Below are positions 16,739 through 26,050 of a stretch of 64,000 nucleotides of DNA, in pieces. The notes under the pieces were generated by a model. It saw only the letters and a list, made by a program, of their open reading frames with translations, was not told the origin of the DNA and made no database searches. The stretch's first letter is position 1. Each line of letters opens with the position of its first letter. Location of the stretch: contig WLWX01000001.1 of NCBI GenBank assembly GCA_012103375.1, positions 3,328,492 to 3,392,491 on the forward strand, read 5' to 3'. This stretch comes from Paracoccaceae bacterium (GTDB lineage Bacteria; Pseudomonadota; Alphaproteobacteria; Rhodobacterales; Rhodobacteraceae). Made by a program: the position numbers and the translations under genes.

Positions 16739-18102
16739 CTGTAGTCCGCATAGATCTGTTTCAGATCCCCACCCCAGTCGCCATGATACCGGTCCAGCAG
16801 CTCATCCGCTGCCGTCTTTCCGGTGTCCAGGCTTTCCTTCAGCGCATTCAGAAAATGCGTCTCATCCGGGATCAACCCGCCTGCACCGGGGCGGGCGCGG
16901 GCGGCGAGGCCAGCCTCGGCGATTGCGACGACCTCTCGCGCAAGATCGTGCATGGAACGTCCGCCAACCTCGGCCTGCAAACCATGGACCGAGGCTTCGA
17001 CCCGCCAAGCCTCACGCGTGTCAGCATCCCAGCCCTTGGCCAGATCCCAGGCGGCATCCAGCGCGGTCTGGTCATAGCACAGGCCAACCCACAACGCGGG
17101 CAGCGCGCAAAGCCGCCGCCAGGGGCCGCCATCGGCGCCACGCATTTCGATGAACTTCTTGATCCGCGCTTCGGGAAACAGGGTGGTCAGGTGATCCGCC
17201 CAGTCTGACAGGGTCGGGGTTTCGCCTGGCAGGGCATGCAATTCACCTTTCAGGAAATCACGAAACGACATGCCCAGCGCGTCGATATATCGCCCTTCGC
17301 GATAGACGAAGTACATCGGCACATCGAGGGCGTATTGCACCCAAGCCTCAAACCCGAAGCCTTCGTCAAAGACAAACGGCACCATGCCGGTCCGGTCCGC
17401 ATCCAGCCCGCGCCAAATACGGGACCGCCAGCTTTTATGCCCATTCAGCTTGCCGTCAAAGAACGGAGAATTTGCAAACAGCGCCGTGGCCACCGGCTGC
17501 AGTGCAATCGCCACGCGCAGCTTCTGGACCATGTCCGCCTCGGACCCGAAATCCAAGTTCACCTGCACCGTGCAGGTCCGCCGCATCATCTGCGTGCCGT
17601 GGGTGCCGACGCGCTGCATATAGTCGTTCATCAGCTTGTATCGGCCCTTGGGCATCAGATCCATTTGCTCATGCGACCATTCCGGTGCCGCCCCAAGGCC
17701 GATGAAGCGCACGCCGATTTCGTCGGCGACGGATTTCACCTCGGCCAGATGGCTGTTCACCTCGTCACAGGTTTCGTGGATCGTCTCCAGCGGTGCGCCG
17801 GACAGTTCCAATTGCCCGCCCGGTTCCAGGCTGACGTTGGCGCCGTCCTTTTCCAGCCCCACGATGTGCGCGCCTTCCATGACCGGGGCCCAGCTGAACC
17901 GGTCGCGCAGCCCTTCCAGCACCGCCCGGACCGAGCGTTCGCCCTCATAAGGCAGCGGCAAAAGCGTATCCTGGCAATAGCCGAATTTCTCATGCTCGGT
18001 CCCGATCCGCCAATCTTCCTTCGGCTTACAGCCGTCCGAAAGATATTGCGCAAGCTGGTCGTGGTGTTCGATCGGGCCGCCACCGGACTGAGGAATGGAC
18101 AT
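16732..18102 (-). CDS. gshA: Glutamate-cysteine ligase, plant/alphaproteobacterial type
   Basis: A 456-residue enzyme forming gamma-glutamylcysteine, the first step of glutathione synthesis. The GTEHEKFGY, LEPGGQLELSGAP, MMRRTCTVQVNLDFGSEADM and FEMRGADGGPW-like (FIEMRGADGG) blocks are those of the plant-type GCS2 family. Length is as expected. The start MSIPQSGG at 18102 is followed by the family N-terminus. Monocistronic as far as can be seen. Confidence 0.95.
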   Translation of the reverse strand: MSIPQSGGGPIEHHDQLAQYLSDGCKPKEDWRIGTEHEKFGYCQDTLLPLPYEGERSVRAVLEGLRDRFSWAPVMEGAHIVGLEKDGANVSLEPGGQLELSGAPLETIHETCDEVNSHLAEVKSVADEIGVRFIGLGAAPEWSHEQMDLMPKGRYKLMNDYMQRVGTHGTQMMRRTCTVQVNLDFGSEADMVQKLRVAIALQPVATALFANSPFFDGKLNGHKSWRSRIWRGLDADRTGMVPFVFDEGFGFEAWVQYALDVPMYFVYREGRYIDALGMSFRDFLKGELHALPGETPTLSDWADHLTTLFPEARIKKFIEMRGADGGPWRRLCALPALWVGLCYDQTALDAAWDLAKGWDADTREAWRVEASVHGLQAEVGGRSMHDLAREVVAIAEAGLAARARPGAGGLIPDETHFLNALKESLDTGKTAADELLDRYHGDWGGDLKQIYADYSY

Positions 18103-18207
18103 GGGACGCGGCCTTTCGGTTGAAGCGGACAGGTGTGAATCATCTGGGCGAGGTGGCGGCGGGTGTCAATCTTGGTACCGGCAAAACCCGGCAGTTGCCC
18201 CGGCAGG

Positions 18208-18909
18208 TCAGAGGGTCAATCGTTCACGTTCTTGTGGCCGCGGGACTGCGGCGGCCGACGATAGCGGGAACCAACGCCGAAAGCGGTTGCAGATCGCCGG
18301 CTCTCCGATCAGTGCCAGGCGATCGGCGGCGCGCGCCTGGTCAATTCTCAGATCACCCATCCATATGTCGATCATGTCGCGGGATGTGGCGGTGACATAG
18401 GCGTCCACGTCCTTGCCGGGATCCTGATAGCACAGATCCACCTCGGACCCGTTGCAGACAATCCACCACCGCGCGAATGCGTCCAGATCGGGAAACTGGA
18501 AGCACAGCACGACCTCTCCGCCCGGAAGCTCATCGGTGACGATGTTTCGCTGCACATCGAACATCAGGAAGGTCACGTCCAGATCGGAGTCTTCCATTTC
18601 ATCGCGTGCCCAGCGCATGCCCCAGACGGCAAGCGCCTCGACAACCGACGACAGTTCTTTTCCGGCGGCGGTCAGGCGGTATTCGTGACCGCGCTGGCCG
18701 GTCAGTTTGCGTTTGACGATGACGCCGCCCGCCTCAAGCGCTTTCAGGCGCGTGGTCAGAACCGTCGGCGAGATCCGCGGAAGACCACGTTGCAATGTTG
18801 AGAATCGGTTGCTGCCCAGCAAAAGTTCGCGAACGATCAGAATCGACCATGGCTCTCCCAGGATTTCGGTCGATTTCGCGATCGGGCAGAATTGTCCGCA
18901 ACGTGGCAT
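18208..18909 (-). CDS. HxlR-family transcriptional regulator with SCP2-like C-terminal domain
   Basis: A 233-residue regulator. Residues 1-105 are an HxlR winged helix: CPIAKSTEILGEPWSILIVRELLLG, the LQRGLPRISPTVLTTRLKALEAGG recognition region, and a TGQRGHEYRLTAAG wing. Cys4 and Cys8 are in the usual N-terminal place and could be redox- or ligand-sensing. Residues 110-210 resemble a sterol-carrier-like pocket that may bind a lipophilic ligand. It is divergent from the membrane protein at 19060, with three CTACG half-sites between them. Confidence 0.85.
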   Translation of the reverse strand: MPRCGQFCPIAKSTEILGEPWSILIVRELLLGSNRFSTLQRGLPRISPTVLTTRLKALEAGGVIVKRKLTGQRGHEYRLTAAGKELSSVVEALAVWGMRWARDEMEDSDLDVTFLMFDVQRNIVTDELPGGEVVLCFQFPDLDAFARWWIVCNGSEVDLCYQDPGKDVDAYVTATSRDMIDIWMGDLRIDQARAADRLALIGEPAICNRFRRWFPLSSAAAVPRPQERERLTL

Positions 18910-18950
18910 TCAGTTCTCCCTCGCGCCTGTGTCCGCAGCGGACCCATGAA

Positions 18951-18977
18951 CTACGCAATCCGTAGTGAATTGCTACG
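18951..18977. promoter_or_regulatory. Candidate operator: three CTACG half-sites
   Basis: CTACG (18951-18955), CGTAG (18961-18965) and CTACG (18973-18977) give two overlapping inverted repeats with 5- and 7-bp spacers. The array lies 41 bp from the start of the HxlR-type regulator and 83 bp from the divergent gene. It is a plausible autoregulatory operator; binding is inferred from position and symmetry only. Confidence 0.45.
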
Positions 18978-19059
18978 TCCGGCGCAGTATCTGCGCAACC
19001 CCGCCGGGTTGTAGGCAGCGCCTATGCCGGACGGATCCGGTGCAAGCAGGAGAAGTAAG

Positions 19060-19503
19060 ATGAAAGATGGAATAAGAAGTGTTCTGGAGTTGTTTGGCGT
19101 TGTCTGCCTCAGGTTTCGGCCCGTCCCCCGTATCTGGGCGATCTGGCTTCTGGCGGTGAATGGCGGATGCCTGTTGTTCATCACCCATGTGGAAGCGCAG
19201 GTCTTGCTGGCCGTTACGGGCCTGGCCGTGATTGTTCAGGCGGCGATTTACCAGCGGATCGGCTTTACCCGGGTTCTGGGGATCGTGCATCTGATGTGGG
19301 TCCCGATGTTCATCTGGATGGCCACCCGGGCCGAGGCAATTCAGGCTGACCCCGCACTGGCGACCTGGATTGCGGTGCTGTTTGCCACCAACCTTGTATC
19401 GCTGGTGATCGACATCGCCGAGGTGATCCGCTTTGCCCGTGGCGACCGCGCACCGCACTACCACTGGGCCAAAGCGTCCGCGGCGCGCGGCCTTGCCGCC
19501 TGA
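19060..19503 (+). CDS. Four-helix membrane protein of unknown function
   Basis: A 147-residue protein with about four hydrophobic helices (near 25-43, 48-68, 74-92 and 105-125). AGGAG is 9 bp before the ATG, a strong SD that decides the start. A short soluble C-terminus follows (RFARGDRAPHYHWAKAS). It is divergent from the HxlR-type regulator and is its likely target. I recognise no catalytic motif. Confidence 0.7.
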   Translation: MKDGIRSVLELFGVVCLRFRPVPRIWAIWLLAVNGGCLLFITHVEAQVLLAVTGLAVIVQAAIYQRIGFTRVLGIVHLMWVPMFIWMATRAEAIQADPALATWIAVLFATNLVSLVIDIAEVIRFARGDRAPHYHWAKASAARGLAA

Positions 19504-19576
19504 CGGAACGTCCTGTCACCCGGCCGCGACGCGGGTGACAGGACGGACAGTCGTTCCGGTCACCTGTGCGCGAAGT

Positions 19577-20095
19577 TCAGTGCAGGCGAACCGGCACCCG
19601 TTCCCAGATCGTCACCCGCTGATCGGGCGCGCGGCCAAGACGTGCCAGCATCGCCTCGGTCCTGATCCCGGGCAGGGTGGCAAAGACGTCAAACAGCGCC
19701 TCAGCCCCTTCGGCTGTCGTCGGGATATGCAGTCGCGCGCCGGTGATGTCGGTCAGCACCCAATGCGGCGATGGGCGGGCGTCGGGTTCCAGTTCCAGCA
19801 GGCGCAGGTTTTCGACATCCATCACGCCGCCCTCTAGCGGGCCGAAATAGCTGAGTTGTCGTTCGTCCACCGCCACAACGCCCGGACCACCCTGCCCGGT
19901 GCGAAACCGCGCCCGCTGCGCACCCGTCAAGGCCAGCGCCGCACCACCAATGATAAGCAACCAGCCGACCAGCGCCAGCGGCCCGCCCCCGGTCAACGCC
20001 CACCACAGACCAAGCGCAAGCAGGACCAGACCGCCCAGCGCCTCACGCCATTGCATGATACCATCGCGCAGTTCGGGGCGGATGAAACCGGTCAT
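19577..20095 (-). CDS. Membrane protein of unknown function, coupled to the next gene upstream
   Basis: A 172-residue protein with two close helices (about 24-41 and 46-66) and a soluble C-terminal domain (VVAVDERQLSYFGPLEGGVMDVENLRLLEL...). The ATG at 20095 overlaps the stop of the preceding gene (ATGA). The layout resembles the PH-like proteins of the pyr operon, but the similarity is only general. It ends the rsmE transcript. Confidence 0.65.
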   Translation of the reverse strand: MTGFIRPELRDGIMQWREALGGLVLLALGLWWALTGGGPLALVGWLLIIGGAALALTGAQRARFRTGQGGPGVVAVDERQLSYFGPLEGGVMDVENLRLLELEPDARPSPHWVLTDITGARLHIPTTAEGAEALFDVFATLPGIRTEAMLARLGRAPDQRVTIWERVPVRLH

Positions 20096-20805
20096 GTATG
20101 TGCCTCGTCGTTCAGCGGATGCCATGGCGCCGCGTCCGCCATGTCCGCCGGATCAGCCCGCCAGTCATAAGGGGCGCGGATCGCCTTGAACTCCATCTCG
20201 GTGAAGTCGCGAATCAGGGTCATGTCATCGCCATGCCGGCGAAAAAGGCATCCGCCCTGGGTATCATATAGGTCACGCGCATGGGTCACACCCACTGGTT
20301 CAGCGGCCTTCAGTCGGGCCTGCCACGCAGTGCTGAGTTTGATGCGCCGCCCGTCCACCCGCGCCAGCTCTGTTAATTCGTTCTTAATCTGTTCCACGTG
20401 AAACAATCGGTCCAGCCCGTCATCCCGGCCGATGATGTCGGCACCGCCCGAGGCGACATAATGGCGATTGCTGAGGAACCGCCCGCCCCCACCCCAGGTA
20501 TCCCCTTCGGGGAACAGCGACAGGGCGGTGAAATAAGGCGGGCGGGACAGGGCGGTATAGCTGCCCATGGCCTCACCACTCCAATCACCATTCAGCGCAA
20601 AGAAGATGAAATGCTGCCCATCCGGCGACAGATCACAGCGTTCGGCATAGACCTTGTGTTTCAGCCACTGGCCATCCTCGAACGTATCGGTATCGCGATG
20701 CCACAGGATCAGGCGGAAGGTCTTGGACGGCCCCTGCCGCAAGATCACGGCCCGGTCGTTCTGGGTCGCAAAGAACAGGTGCAGGCGGATCAGCGGCTTG
20801 ACCAT
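20092..20805 (-). CDS. Conserved protein of unknown function in the rsmE operon
   Basis: A 237-residue soluble protein starting at ATG 20805, which overlaps the rsmE stop by 4 bp. It is rich in aromatic residues with several Trp-Gly segments (NGDWSGEAMGSYTALSRPPYF, GDTWGGGGRF) and has no signal or membrane segment. A beta-propeller-like or sugar-binding fold is possible from the repeated Asp/Gly/Trp turns, but I do not recognise the family. Sits between rsmE and a membrane protein gene, all overlapping. Confidence 0.65.
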   Translation of the reverse strand: MVKPLIRLHLFFATQNDRAVILRQGPSKTFRLILWHRDTDTFEDGQWLKHKVYAERCDLSPDGQHFIFFALNGDWSGEAMGSYTALSRPPYFTALSLFPEGDTWGGGGRFLSNRHYVASGGADIIGRDDGLDRLFHVEQIKNELTELARVDGRRIKLSTAWQARLKAAEPVGVTHARDLYDTQGGCLFRRHGDDMTLIRDFTEMEFKAIRAPYDWRADPADMADAAPWHPLNDEAHT

Positions 20806-21527
20806 CACCAATCCCCCAATGCCATCTGCCACAGGGTCATCGCGGCCACCGCCGCCGTATCGGCGCGCAGGATGCGCGGGCCCAGGCTGACGCGGGTGAC
20901 AAATGGCAGGGTCGCCAGCCGCGACCGCTCGGCCTGCGAAAACCCGCCTTCGGGTCCGATCAGGATCGCCCATTGTCCCACCGGTGCCGCGCCCAGACCC
21001 TCACCCGCGCCAACCAGAGACTCGTCGGGCACCATCAGGCGGCGGTCCTGGGGCCAGTCGTCCAGGACCTTCGCAAGTGGTCGCAACTCGGGCACTTCGG
21101 GCACGAATGTTCCACCGCATTGTTCTGCGGCTTCGACCGCATGCGCCTGCAGGCGGTCCTGTCGAATACGCTCGGCATTGGTGAAGTCGGTCTGCACCGG
21201 GCAAATCCGCGCCGCTCCCATTTCGGCGGCTTTCTCGACGATGAAGTCGGTACGGGCCTTCTTGATTGGCGCGAACAGCAGCCACAGGTCGGGCGGGTTT
21301 TTCTGGGCCGCCGATTGCGCCGTGCAGACCAGCGCGCCGCCGCGTTTGCCCGCCTCGACCACCTCGGCCTGCCATTCGCCATCACGCCCGTTGAACAGCG
21401 CCACAACGCCGCCCACCCCCAGCCGCATGACCGCAAACAGATACTGCGCCTGCGCCTGCGACAGCGGGACGGATTGCCCCGCGTCCAGCGGCTGGTCTAC
21501 ATACAGTCTGATTTTCGCACGCTTCAT
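20805..21527 (-). CDS. rsmE: 16S rRNA (uracil-1498-N3)-methyltransferase RsmE
   Basis: A 240-residue SPOUT methyltransferase that methylates U1498 of 16S rRNA using SAM. The PUA-like N-terminal part (MKRAKIRLYVD...) and the C-terminal knot with LIGPEGGFSQAE (189-200) and SLGPRILRADTAAVAA (214-229) are diagnostic. Start MKRAKIRL at 21527 is the family N-terminus; an in-frame Met 4 codons earlier is possible. Divergent from ubiA, whose SD lies within this start region. Confidence 0.93.
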   Translation of the reverse strand: MKRAKIRLYVDQPLDAGQSVPLSQAQAQYLFAVMRLGVGGVVALFNGRDGEWQAEVVEAGKRGGALVCTAQSAAQKNPPDLWLLFAPIKKARTDFIVEKAAEMGAARICPVQTDFTNAERIRQDRLQAHAVEAAEQCGGTFVPEVPELRPLAKVLDDWPQDRRLMVPDESLVGAGEGLGAAPVGQWAILIGPEGGFSQAERSRLATLPFVTRVSLGPRILRADTAAVAAMTLWQMALGDW

Positions 21528-21539
21528 GGAGGCGAACAT

Positions 21540-22523
21540 ATGGTCGCCCCCCCGCCGATGCCAGAGCAGACGCCTCCCGCAACCGGAGAAGTCGCCGATG
21601 CCGTGGGCGGCAATTGGGTGGACAGCCATGCCCCGGCCTGGTCGCGCCCCTATCTGCGCCTGTCCCGCGCTGATCGCCCGATCGGCACCTGGCTGCTTCT
21701 GATCCCCTGCTGGTGGGGCCTGCTGCTGGCCAGCGCGACCACCGGGCGCTTTGGTCTGTTTGACCTCTGGATCGCAGTCGGCTGCGCAATGGGCGCGTTT
21801 CTGATGCGCGGGGCGGGCTGCACCTGGAATGACATCACCGATCACAAGATTGACGCCAGCGTCGCCCGGACAAGGTCGCGCCCGATCCCGTCCGGTCAGA
21901 CCTCGGTTCGCAAGTCGCTTGTCTGGATGGCGGTGCAGGCGTTGGCCGCACTGGCAATCCTGCTGAGTTTTCCACCCGCTGCGATCCTGCTTGGCTTTGC
22001 CTCGCTCATTCCGGTCGCGATCTATCCATTCGCCAAGCGGTTCACCTGGTGGCCGCAGGTGTTCCTGGGCCTTGCCTTCAACTGGGGCGCGCTGCTGGCC
22101 TGGACGGCACATACCGGCGCCCTCGGGCTGCCTGCGGTGATCCTCTATGTCGGCGGGATCGTCTGGACACTGTTTTACGACACGATCTATGCCCATCAGG
22201 ATATCGAGGATGACGCGCTGATCGGCGTCAAATCCACGGCCCGCCTGTTCGGGGACAGCAGCCGCAATTGGCTGCGCGGGTTTCTTGCCGCCACGGTCTG
22301 CCTTTTGGCCCTTGCCGTAATCGCCGCCCTTGCCCCGTTGCAGACGCCAATGGCGATGGTCCTTGGCCTGGGCGGCGTCTGGGCGATGGGCTGGCACATG
22401 GCCTGGCTGTTGCGCAACCTGGACGAGGGCGATCCAAAAAGCTGTATGCTGACCTTCCGCCGCTGCCGCGACACTGGGCTGATCCTTGCCGGTTTTCTGG
22501 TTCTGGCCTGTGTCGCCTGGTAG
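21540..22523 (+). CDS. ubiA: 4-hydroxybenzoate octaprenyltransferase UbiA
   Basis: A 327-residue polytopic membrane prenyltransferase that attaches the isoprenoid tail to 4-hydroxybenzoate in ubiquinone synthesis. The two Mg-prenyl-diphosphate motifs are NDITDHKID and DTIYAHQDIEDD. About eight helices follow a 40-residue soluble N-terminus. GGAGG lies 7 bp before the ATG at 21540. The rsmE start is 12 bp away on the other strand, so both promoters overlap the opposing gene. Confidence 0.95.
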   Translation: MVAPPPMPEQTPPATGEVADAVGGNWVDSHAPAWSRPYLRLSRADRPIGTWLLLIPCWWGLLLASATTGRFGLFDLWIAVGCAMGAFLMRGAGCTWNDITDHKIDASVARTRSRPIPSGQTSVRKSLVWMAVQALAALAILLSFPPAAILLGFASLIPVAIYPFAKRFTWWPQVFLGLAFNWGALLAWTAHTGALGLPAVILYVGGIVWTLFYDTIYAHQDIEDDALIGVKSTARLFGDSSRNWLRGFLAATVCLLALAVIAALAPLQTPMAMVLGLGGVWAMGWHMAWLLRNLDEGDPKSCMLTFRRCRDTGLILAGFLVLACVAW

Positions 22524-22562
22524 ACGCGCCCGGCTGGGCGTTCTAAGACCTATGGCGCGGAT

Positions 22563-24419
22563 ATGAAGTACATCTCCTCCCTCCCGGTCGCCCTGACCTT
22601 CTTTGCAGCCGCAATCGCCTGTTTCGGCTTTGCGGTCTTTGCGGCGCGCGTGATCGAAACCCGGTCGGTCGACAGCATTACCGAAATACTGGAAGCCGAG
22701 GGCCTGACATGGGTCGAGGTCAGCGCCGACGGGATGCAGGTGATCCTGCATGGCACCGCCGACGATGAGGTGACGCGCTTTCGCGCCATGTCGGCGGCAA
22801 GCGATGTCGTAGACCCATCGTGCATCATTGACGAAATGCATGTGCTAGAGGGGGCAGACGGATCCGCGCCCCGGTTCTCGATCGAGATTCTGCGCAATGA
22901 TGGTGGCATTTCCCTGATCGGGCTGATCCCGGCCGAGGTTGACCGCGCCGGCATCGTCCAGCGCGTCAAAGACATCTCGGACGGGACCGAAGTGTCGGAC
23001 CTGCTTGAGATCGCAGATTATGCCCGTCCGCGCGGCTGGGAAGCAGCGCTGAACTTTGCCATCGACGCGCTGGATGCGCTGCCGCGTTCCAAAATTTCCG
23101 TGGCCGCGGACCGGGTCGCCGTGACCGCGATTGCGGACAGCCCGGAACTCAAGCGGCGGCTAGAGAATGACCTGACAGCGCGCGCCCCGACCAGTTTCAC
23201 GCTGGCGCTGGATATCTCGGCCCCGCGTCCGGTGATAACGCCGTTTACGCTGCGGATGGTGGACGACGGCGACACAGCGCGTTTCGACGCCTGTTCAGCA
23301 GACACCGCCGAGGCGCGCGAACAGATTCTGGTGGCCGCCATCGCCGCCGGGCTGACCGGGCGGGCGACCTGTACGCTTGGTCTCGGCTCTCCGACGCCGG
23401 ACTGGGGCAATGCGGTTGCATTGGGGATTGGCACGCTGGACCGGATCGGCGGAGGAACAATCACCTATTCGGATGTGGACGTCACGCTGGTCGGCCTGGC
23501 CGCGACCCCGTCGGGCCTGTTCGAACGTGAGGCGAGCGAGTTGGAATCCGCCCTGCCGGAAATCTTCACGCTCCATGCCGTGCTGCCGGCCGTTGACGCC
23601 AGCAAACTGATCGAAGGGCTGGACGAAGACGCCGATTTCGTCGCCCGGCTTGCCCCGGACGGTGCCGTGCAGATGCGCGGCAAGATGAGTGATGAGCTGA
23701 CGCAGCGCGCCACGGCCTCTTTCGCGCGGGCCCGGTTCGGGATCGACAGGGTCGCGGCCTCGACCCGGATTGATCAGGCCACACCGGCGGGATGGACGAT
23801 CCGGGTGCTGGCATCGCTGGAAGCACTGTCGTTGCTGAATTCCGGCACGGTGAAGGTCACGCCAGATTTCGTCGATATCTCGGGCACGACCGGCGACGAT
23901 GACGCGCAGGCCGAAATCTCTCGGCTGCTGGCTGACAAATTGGGCGCGTCTGCGACTTACAGGCTTGACGTCAAATACGACGAAGCGCTGGACCCTGTGT
24001 TAGCGATCCCGACACCTGACGAATGCGTCAGCCGGATCAATGCGGTCCTGGGCGACAGCAAGATCGCATTTGCATCGGGTTCGCCCGAGATTGACCCGTC
24101 GGCCCGCGAAATCCTGGATCGGGTCGCCGTGCTGGTGGCCGAATGTGACACGGTGCAGATGGAAATCGGCGGCCACACCGACAGCCAGGGCGGCGAGGAT
24201 CTGAACCTGCGCCTTAGCCAGTCGCGCGCCGAGGCGGTGCTGGACGCGTTGCTGGCGCGCAGTGTGTCGACCGGGTCGCTGACCGCCAAGGGGTATGGCG
24301 AATCCTCTCCGATCGCCAGTAACGAGACTGACGCAGGACGCGAAGCGAACCGACGCATCGAATTCACCCTTGCCGATGGACAGACGGATACGGCAGAAGG
24401 CAGCAATGAGCAGAACTGA
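22563..24419 (+). CDS. OmpA-family protein with BON-like repeats
   Basis: A 618-residue envelope protein. An N-terminal hydrophobic anchor (about 7-29) is followed by several BON-like alpha/beta repeats (ITEILEAEGLTWVEVSADGMQVILHGTA; further copies spread to about 470) and a C-terminal OmpA/MotB peptidoglycan-binding domain. The last shows FASGSPEIDPSAREILDRVA, IGGHTDSQG and LNLRLSQSRAEAVLDAL. It probably tethers the inner membrane to the cell wall. The following gene starts within its last codons. Confidence 0.88.
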   Translation: MKYISSLPVALTFFAAAIACFGFAVFAARVIETRSVDSITEILEAEGLTWVEVSADGMQVILHGTADDEVTRFRAMSAASDVVDPSCIIDEMHVLEGADGSAPRFSIEILRNDGGISLIGLIPAEVDRAGIVQRVKDISDGTEVSDLLEIADYARPRGWEAALNFAIDALDALPRSKISVAADRVAVTAIADSPELKRRLENDLTARAPTSFTLALDISAPRPVITPFTLRMVDDGDTARFDACSADTAEAREQILVAAIAAGLTGRATCTLGLGSPTPDWGNAVALGIGTLDRIGGGTITYSDVDVTLVGLAATPSGLFEREASELESALPEIFTLHAVLPAVDASKLIEGLDEDADFVARLAPDGAVQMRGKMSDELTQRATASFARARFGIDRVAASTRIDQATPAGWTIRVLASLEALSLLNSGTVKVTPDFVDISGTTGDDDAQAEISRLLADKLGASATYRLDVKYDEALDPVLAIPTPDECVSRINAVLGDSKIAFASGSPEIDPSAREILDRVAVLVAECDTVQMEIGGHTDSQGGEDLNLRLSQSRAEAVLDALLARSVSTGSLTAKGYGESSPIASNETDAGREANRRIEFTLADGQTDTAEGSNEQN

Positions 24420-24729
24420 GTTTATCATCACCACCGCCCTTGTCCTGCTGGTTGCCTTTCTGGTGGGCTGGTTTGCCTCGTGGCTGGTGCATCGCATGTC
24501 GCGCACCAGCACCGCAGATGTGGGACAGCTGGACCAGATGGCAGATGCCCTGCAGGAGGCCGAGGAGACCCGCGATCAGGCGGTCACCTATATGAACGAG
24601 CGTGAAGAAGAGCTGATGGGCCAGCTGAACCAGACCGAGACCGAGCTGCGCGCCGCCATGGAAGGCCTGCAACATGCACGCCACGAAACGGACGAGCTGC
24701 GGGCCTATATCGAACGGGCGAACATGTAG
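24406..24729 (+). CDS. Single-pass membrane coiled-coil protein
   Basis: A 107-residue protein overlapping the OmpA gene by 14 bp. One N-terminal helix (about 8-26, FIITTALVLLVAFLVGWFASWLV) is followed by a long Glu/Gln/Leu-rich coiled coil (about 38-105). AGAAGG precedes the ATG at 24406. It probably works with the OmpA/BON protein in the envelope. No family recognised with certainty. Confidence 0.75.
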   Translation: MSRTEFIITTALVLLVAFLVGWFASWLVHRMSRTSTADVGQLDQMADALQEAEETRDQAVTYMNEREEELMGQLNQTETELRAAMEGLQHARHETDELRAYIERANM

Positions 24730-24935
24730 CCGCGAAGCTGATCGCCGGACAGCGGACCGTTTTGGGTTGGCATTTCACGGCTGGCCGCAATCACCAAGAT
24801 GCTGATTTCAATCGCTGTTTCTGTTGCCGGATGCCTGGCGTCGAACGCCATTCGGTTTTCAGAAGTTCTGGCATAGCTATCGGCGGAGTGTTGTGGCCAG
24901 GAAGTCGCTCTGGTGCTGGCCTGTTCTGTGCTTTC

Positions 24936-25748
24936 CGGCCATACGATCGGTACCTTCAACGTGGTGAGGCTGGGCTGCAAGATCAATCTTCCAGGCCAAA
25001 ACATGTCTGGAACCGCATCCCTGTTGAGGTGCGGCGCAGGGTGGTCAAGTTGGCCTTGAAGGAGACCGAACTATCGCCGCGCGAGTTGGCAGTGACGCTC
25101 ACAGACAACGAAAGTTACTTTGTATCAGAGGCTTCAACGTATCGGATTCTGACTGCGCATGACCTGATCACCAGCCCAGCCTTTATCGTGATCAAGGCCG
25201 CCAGTGAGTTCAAAGACAAAACAACAGCCATCAATCAGCGCTGGCAGACCGACTTTACCTACCTCAAAGTTCTGGGCTGGGGATGGTTCGATCTCAGCAC
25301 GAACTATTAGCCGGCAGTGGATTGCCTGCAAACCACGAGAGGCCCGGATGTTTACAGCCGCTACATCATCTCACGGAAGCTCTGCACCACTGCCCGGCAG
25401 GGCATTGCGCAGAAATGCACGAGAGGGGAACATGCGGGCTGAGGACGTGACCGATACCTCGACCTGGCATTGCAAGCGTCAGGCTGTGATCAAGTGCATG
25501 TCGTTCACAAGCCGCGCCTGCTCAGTCCCTCTCGTGCAGGTAAACATGCACTGCCGGGTGATCTCGAAGCCCAGATCGAAGCCTTCGTCGACCACTACAA
25601 TCACCGGCGATACCACGAGAGCCTGAACAACGTCACAGCCGCAGACGTCTCCTTCGGACGGGATAAAGCCATTCTACAACAAAGGGAAAAGATCAAACGA
25701 ATGACACTCGAAACGCGGCGCGTGCATCACCGCCAGCGCGCCGCATAA
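24936..25748 (+). pseudogene. IS3-family transposase OrfB relic, frameshifted and deleted
   Basis: Three pieces of one transposase are readable in different frames. They are YDRYLQRGEAGLQDQSSRPK to WQTDFTYLKVLGWGWF (24936-25290), MRAEDVTDTS (about 25432-25465), and QASGCDQVHVVHKPRLLS joined to LPGDLEAQIEAFVDHYNH through to the C-terminus (25473-25748). The first catalytic Asp (TDFTYLK) remains. The second Asp and the Glu were removed by an internal deletion between HKPRLLS and LPGDLEA. Several frameshifts lie at 25290-25430. The relic is unrelated in sequence to the intact IS3 element at 3.4 kb. Confidence 0.8.
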
Positions 25749-25859
25749 TCAACCCAACCAGATGAGCCAAACTCTCTCTTAGCATAAGCCGCTCTTGGGG
25801 CCAAAAACCCTGACGACGAACAGTTGATGGGATCGAATCGCCACTCTGCCACGCAAATA

Positions 25860-25901
25860 GTTAACGCGCGCGTTGACTGGACCAGAATCAATGTGCATGT
25901 T
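25860..25901 (+). promoter_or_regulatory. Candidate promoter with overlapping palindrome for the small peptide gene
   Basis: TTGACT (25873-25878) is followed after 17 bp by CATGTT (25896-25901), a fair -35 and a weak -10. The -35 box overlaps an almost perfect palindrome, GTTAACGCG-CGCGTTGAC (25860-25877), which could be an operator. It is the only promoter-like sequence found between the IS relic and the peptide gene. Confidence 0.35.
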
Positions 25902-25929
25902 TGCCAGCAGCATAACGAGGGGTGCGACT

Positions 25930-26019
25930 ATGAAGAAAATCTACATCAAGCCCGAAGCGGCGAAGAAGGACAATCTGGCGACAATTGCAGCATGCTGCAC
26001 GTCAAAGGGTTGCTGCTAA
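25930..26019 (+). CDS. 29-residue Cys-rich peptide, possible RiPP precursor
   Basis: A 29-codon gene. The N-terminal part reads MKKIYIKPEAAKKDNLATI and the end is AACCTSKGCC, a CC-x4-CC arrangement. GAGGGG stands 7 bp before the ATG, and a strong intrinsic terminator begins 32 bp after the stop, so it looks like a real short transcription unit. A leader of the form KKxYxKPxxxxxxxLxxxxA resembles those of small precursor peptides (lasso-like and unassigned RiPP families), with the Cys-rich end as the core. No modifying enzyme or export gene is adjacent; the neighbours are an IS relic and an ABC sugar-type importer. It might also be a metal-binding peptide. Function unknown. Confidence 0.6.
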   Translation: MKKIYIKPEAAKKDNLATIAACCTSKGCC

Positions 26020-26050
26020 CCTTAGGGTGACGCACAGAGACTTGATTGCG

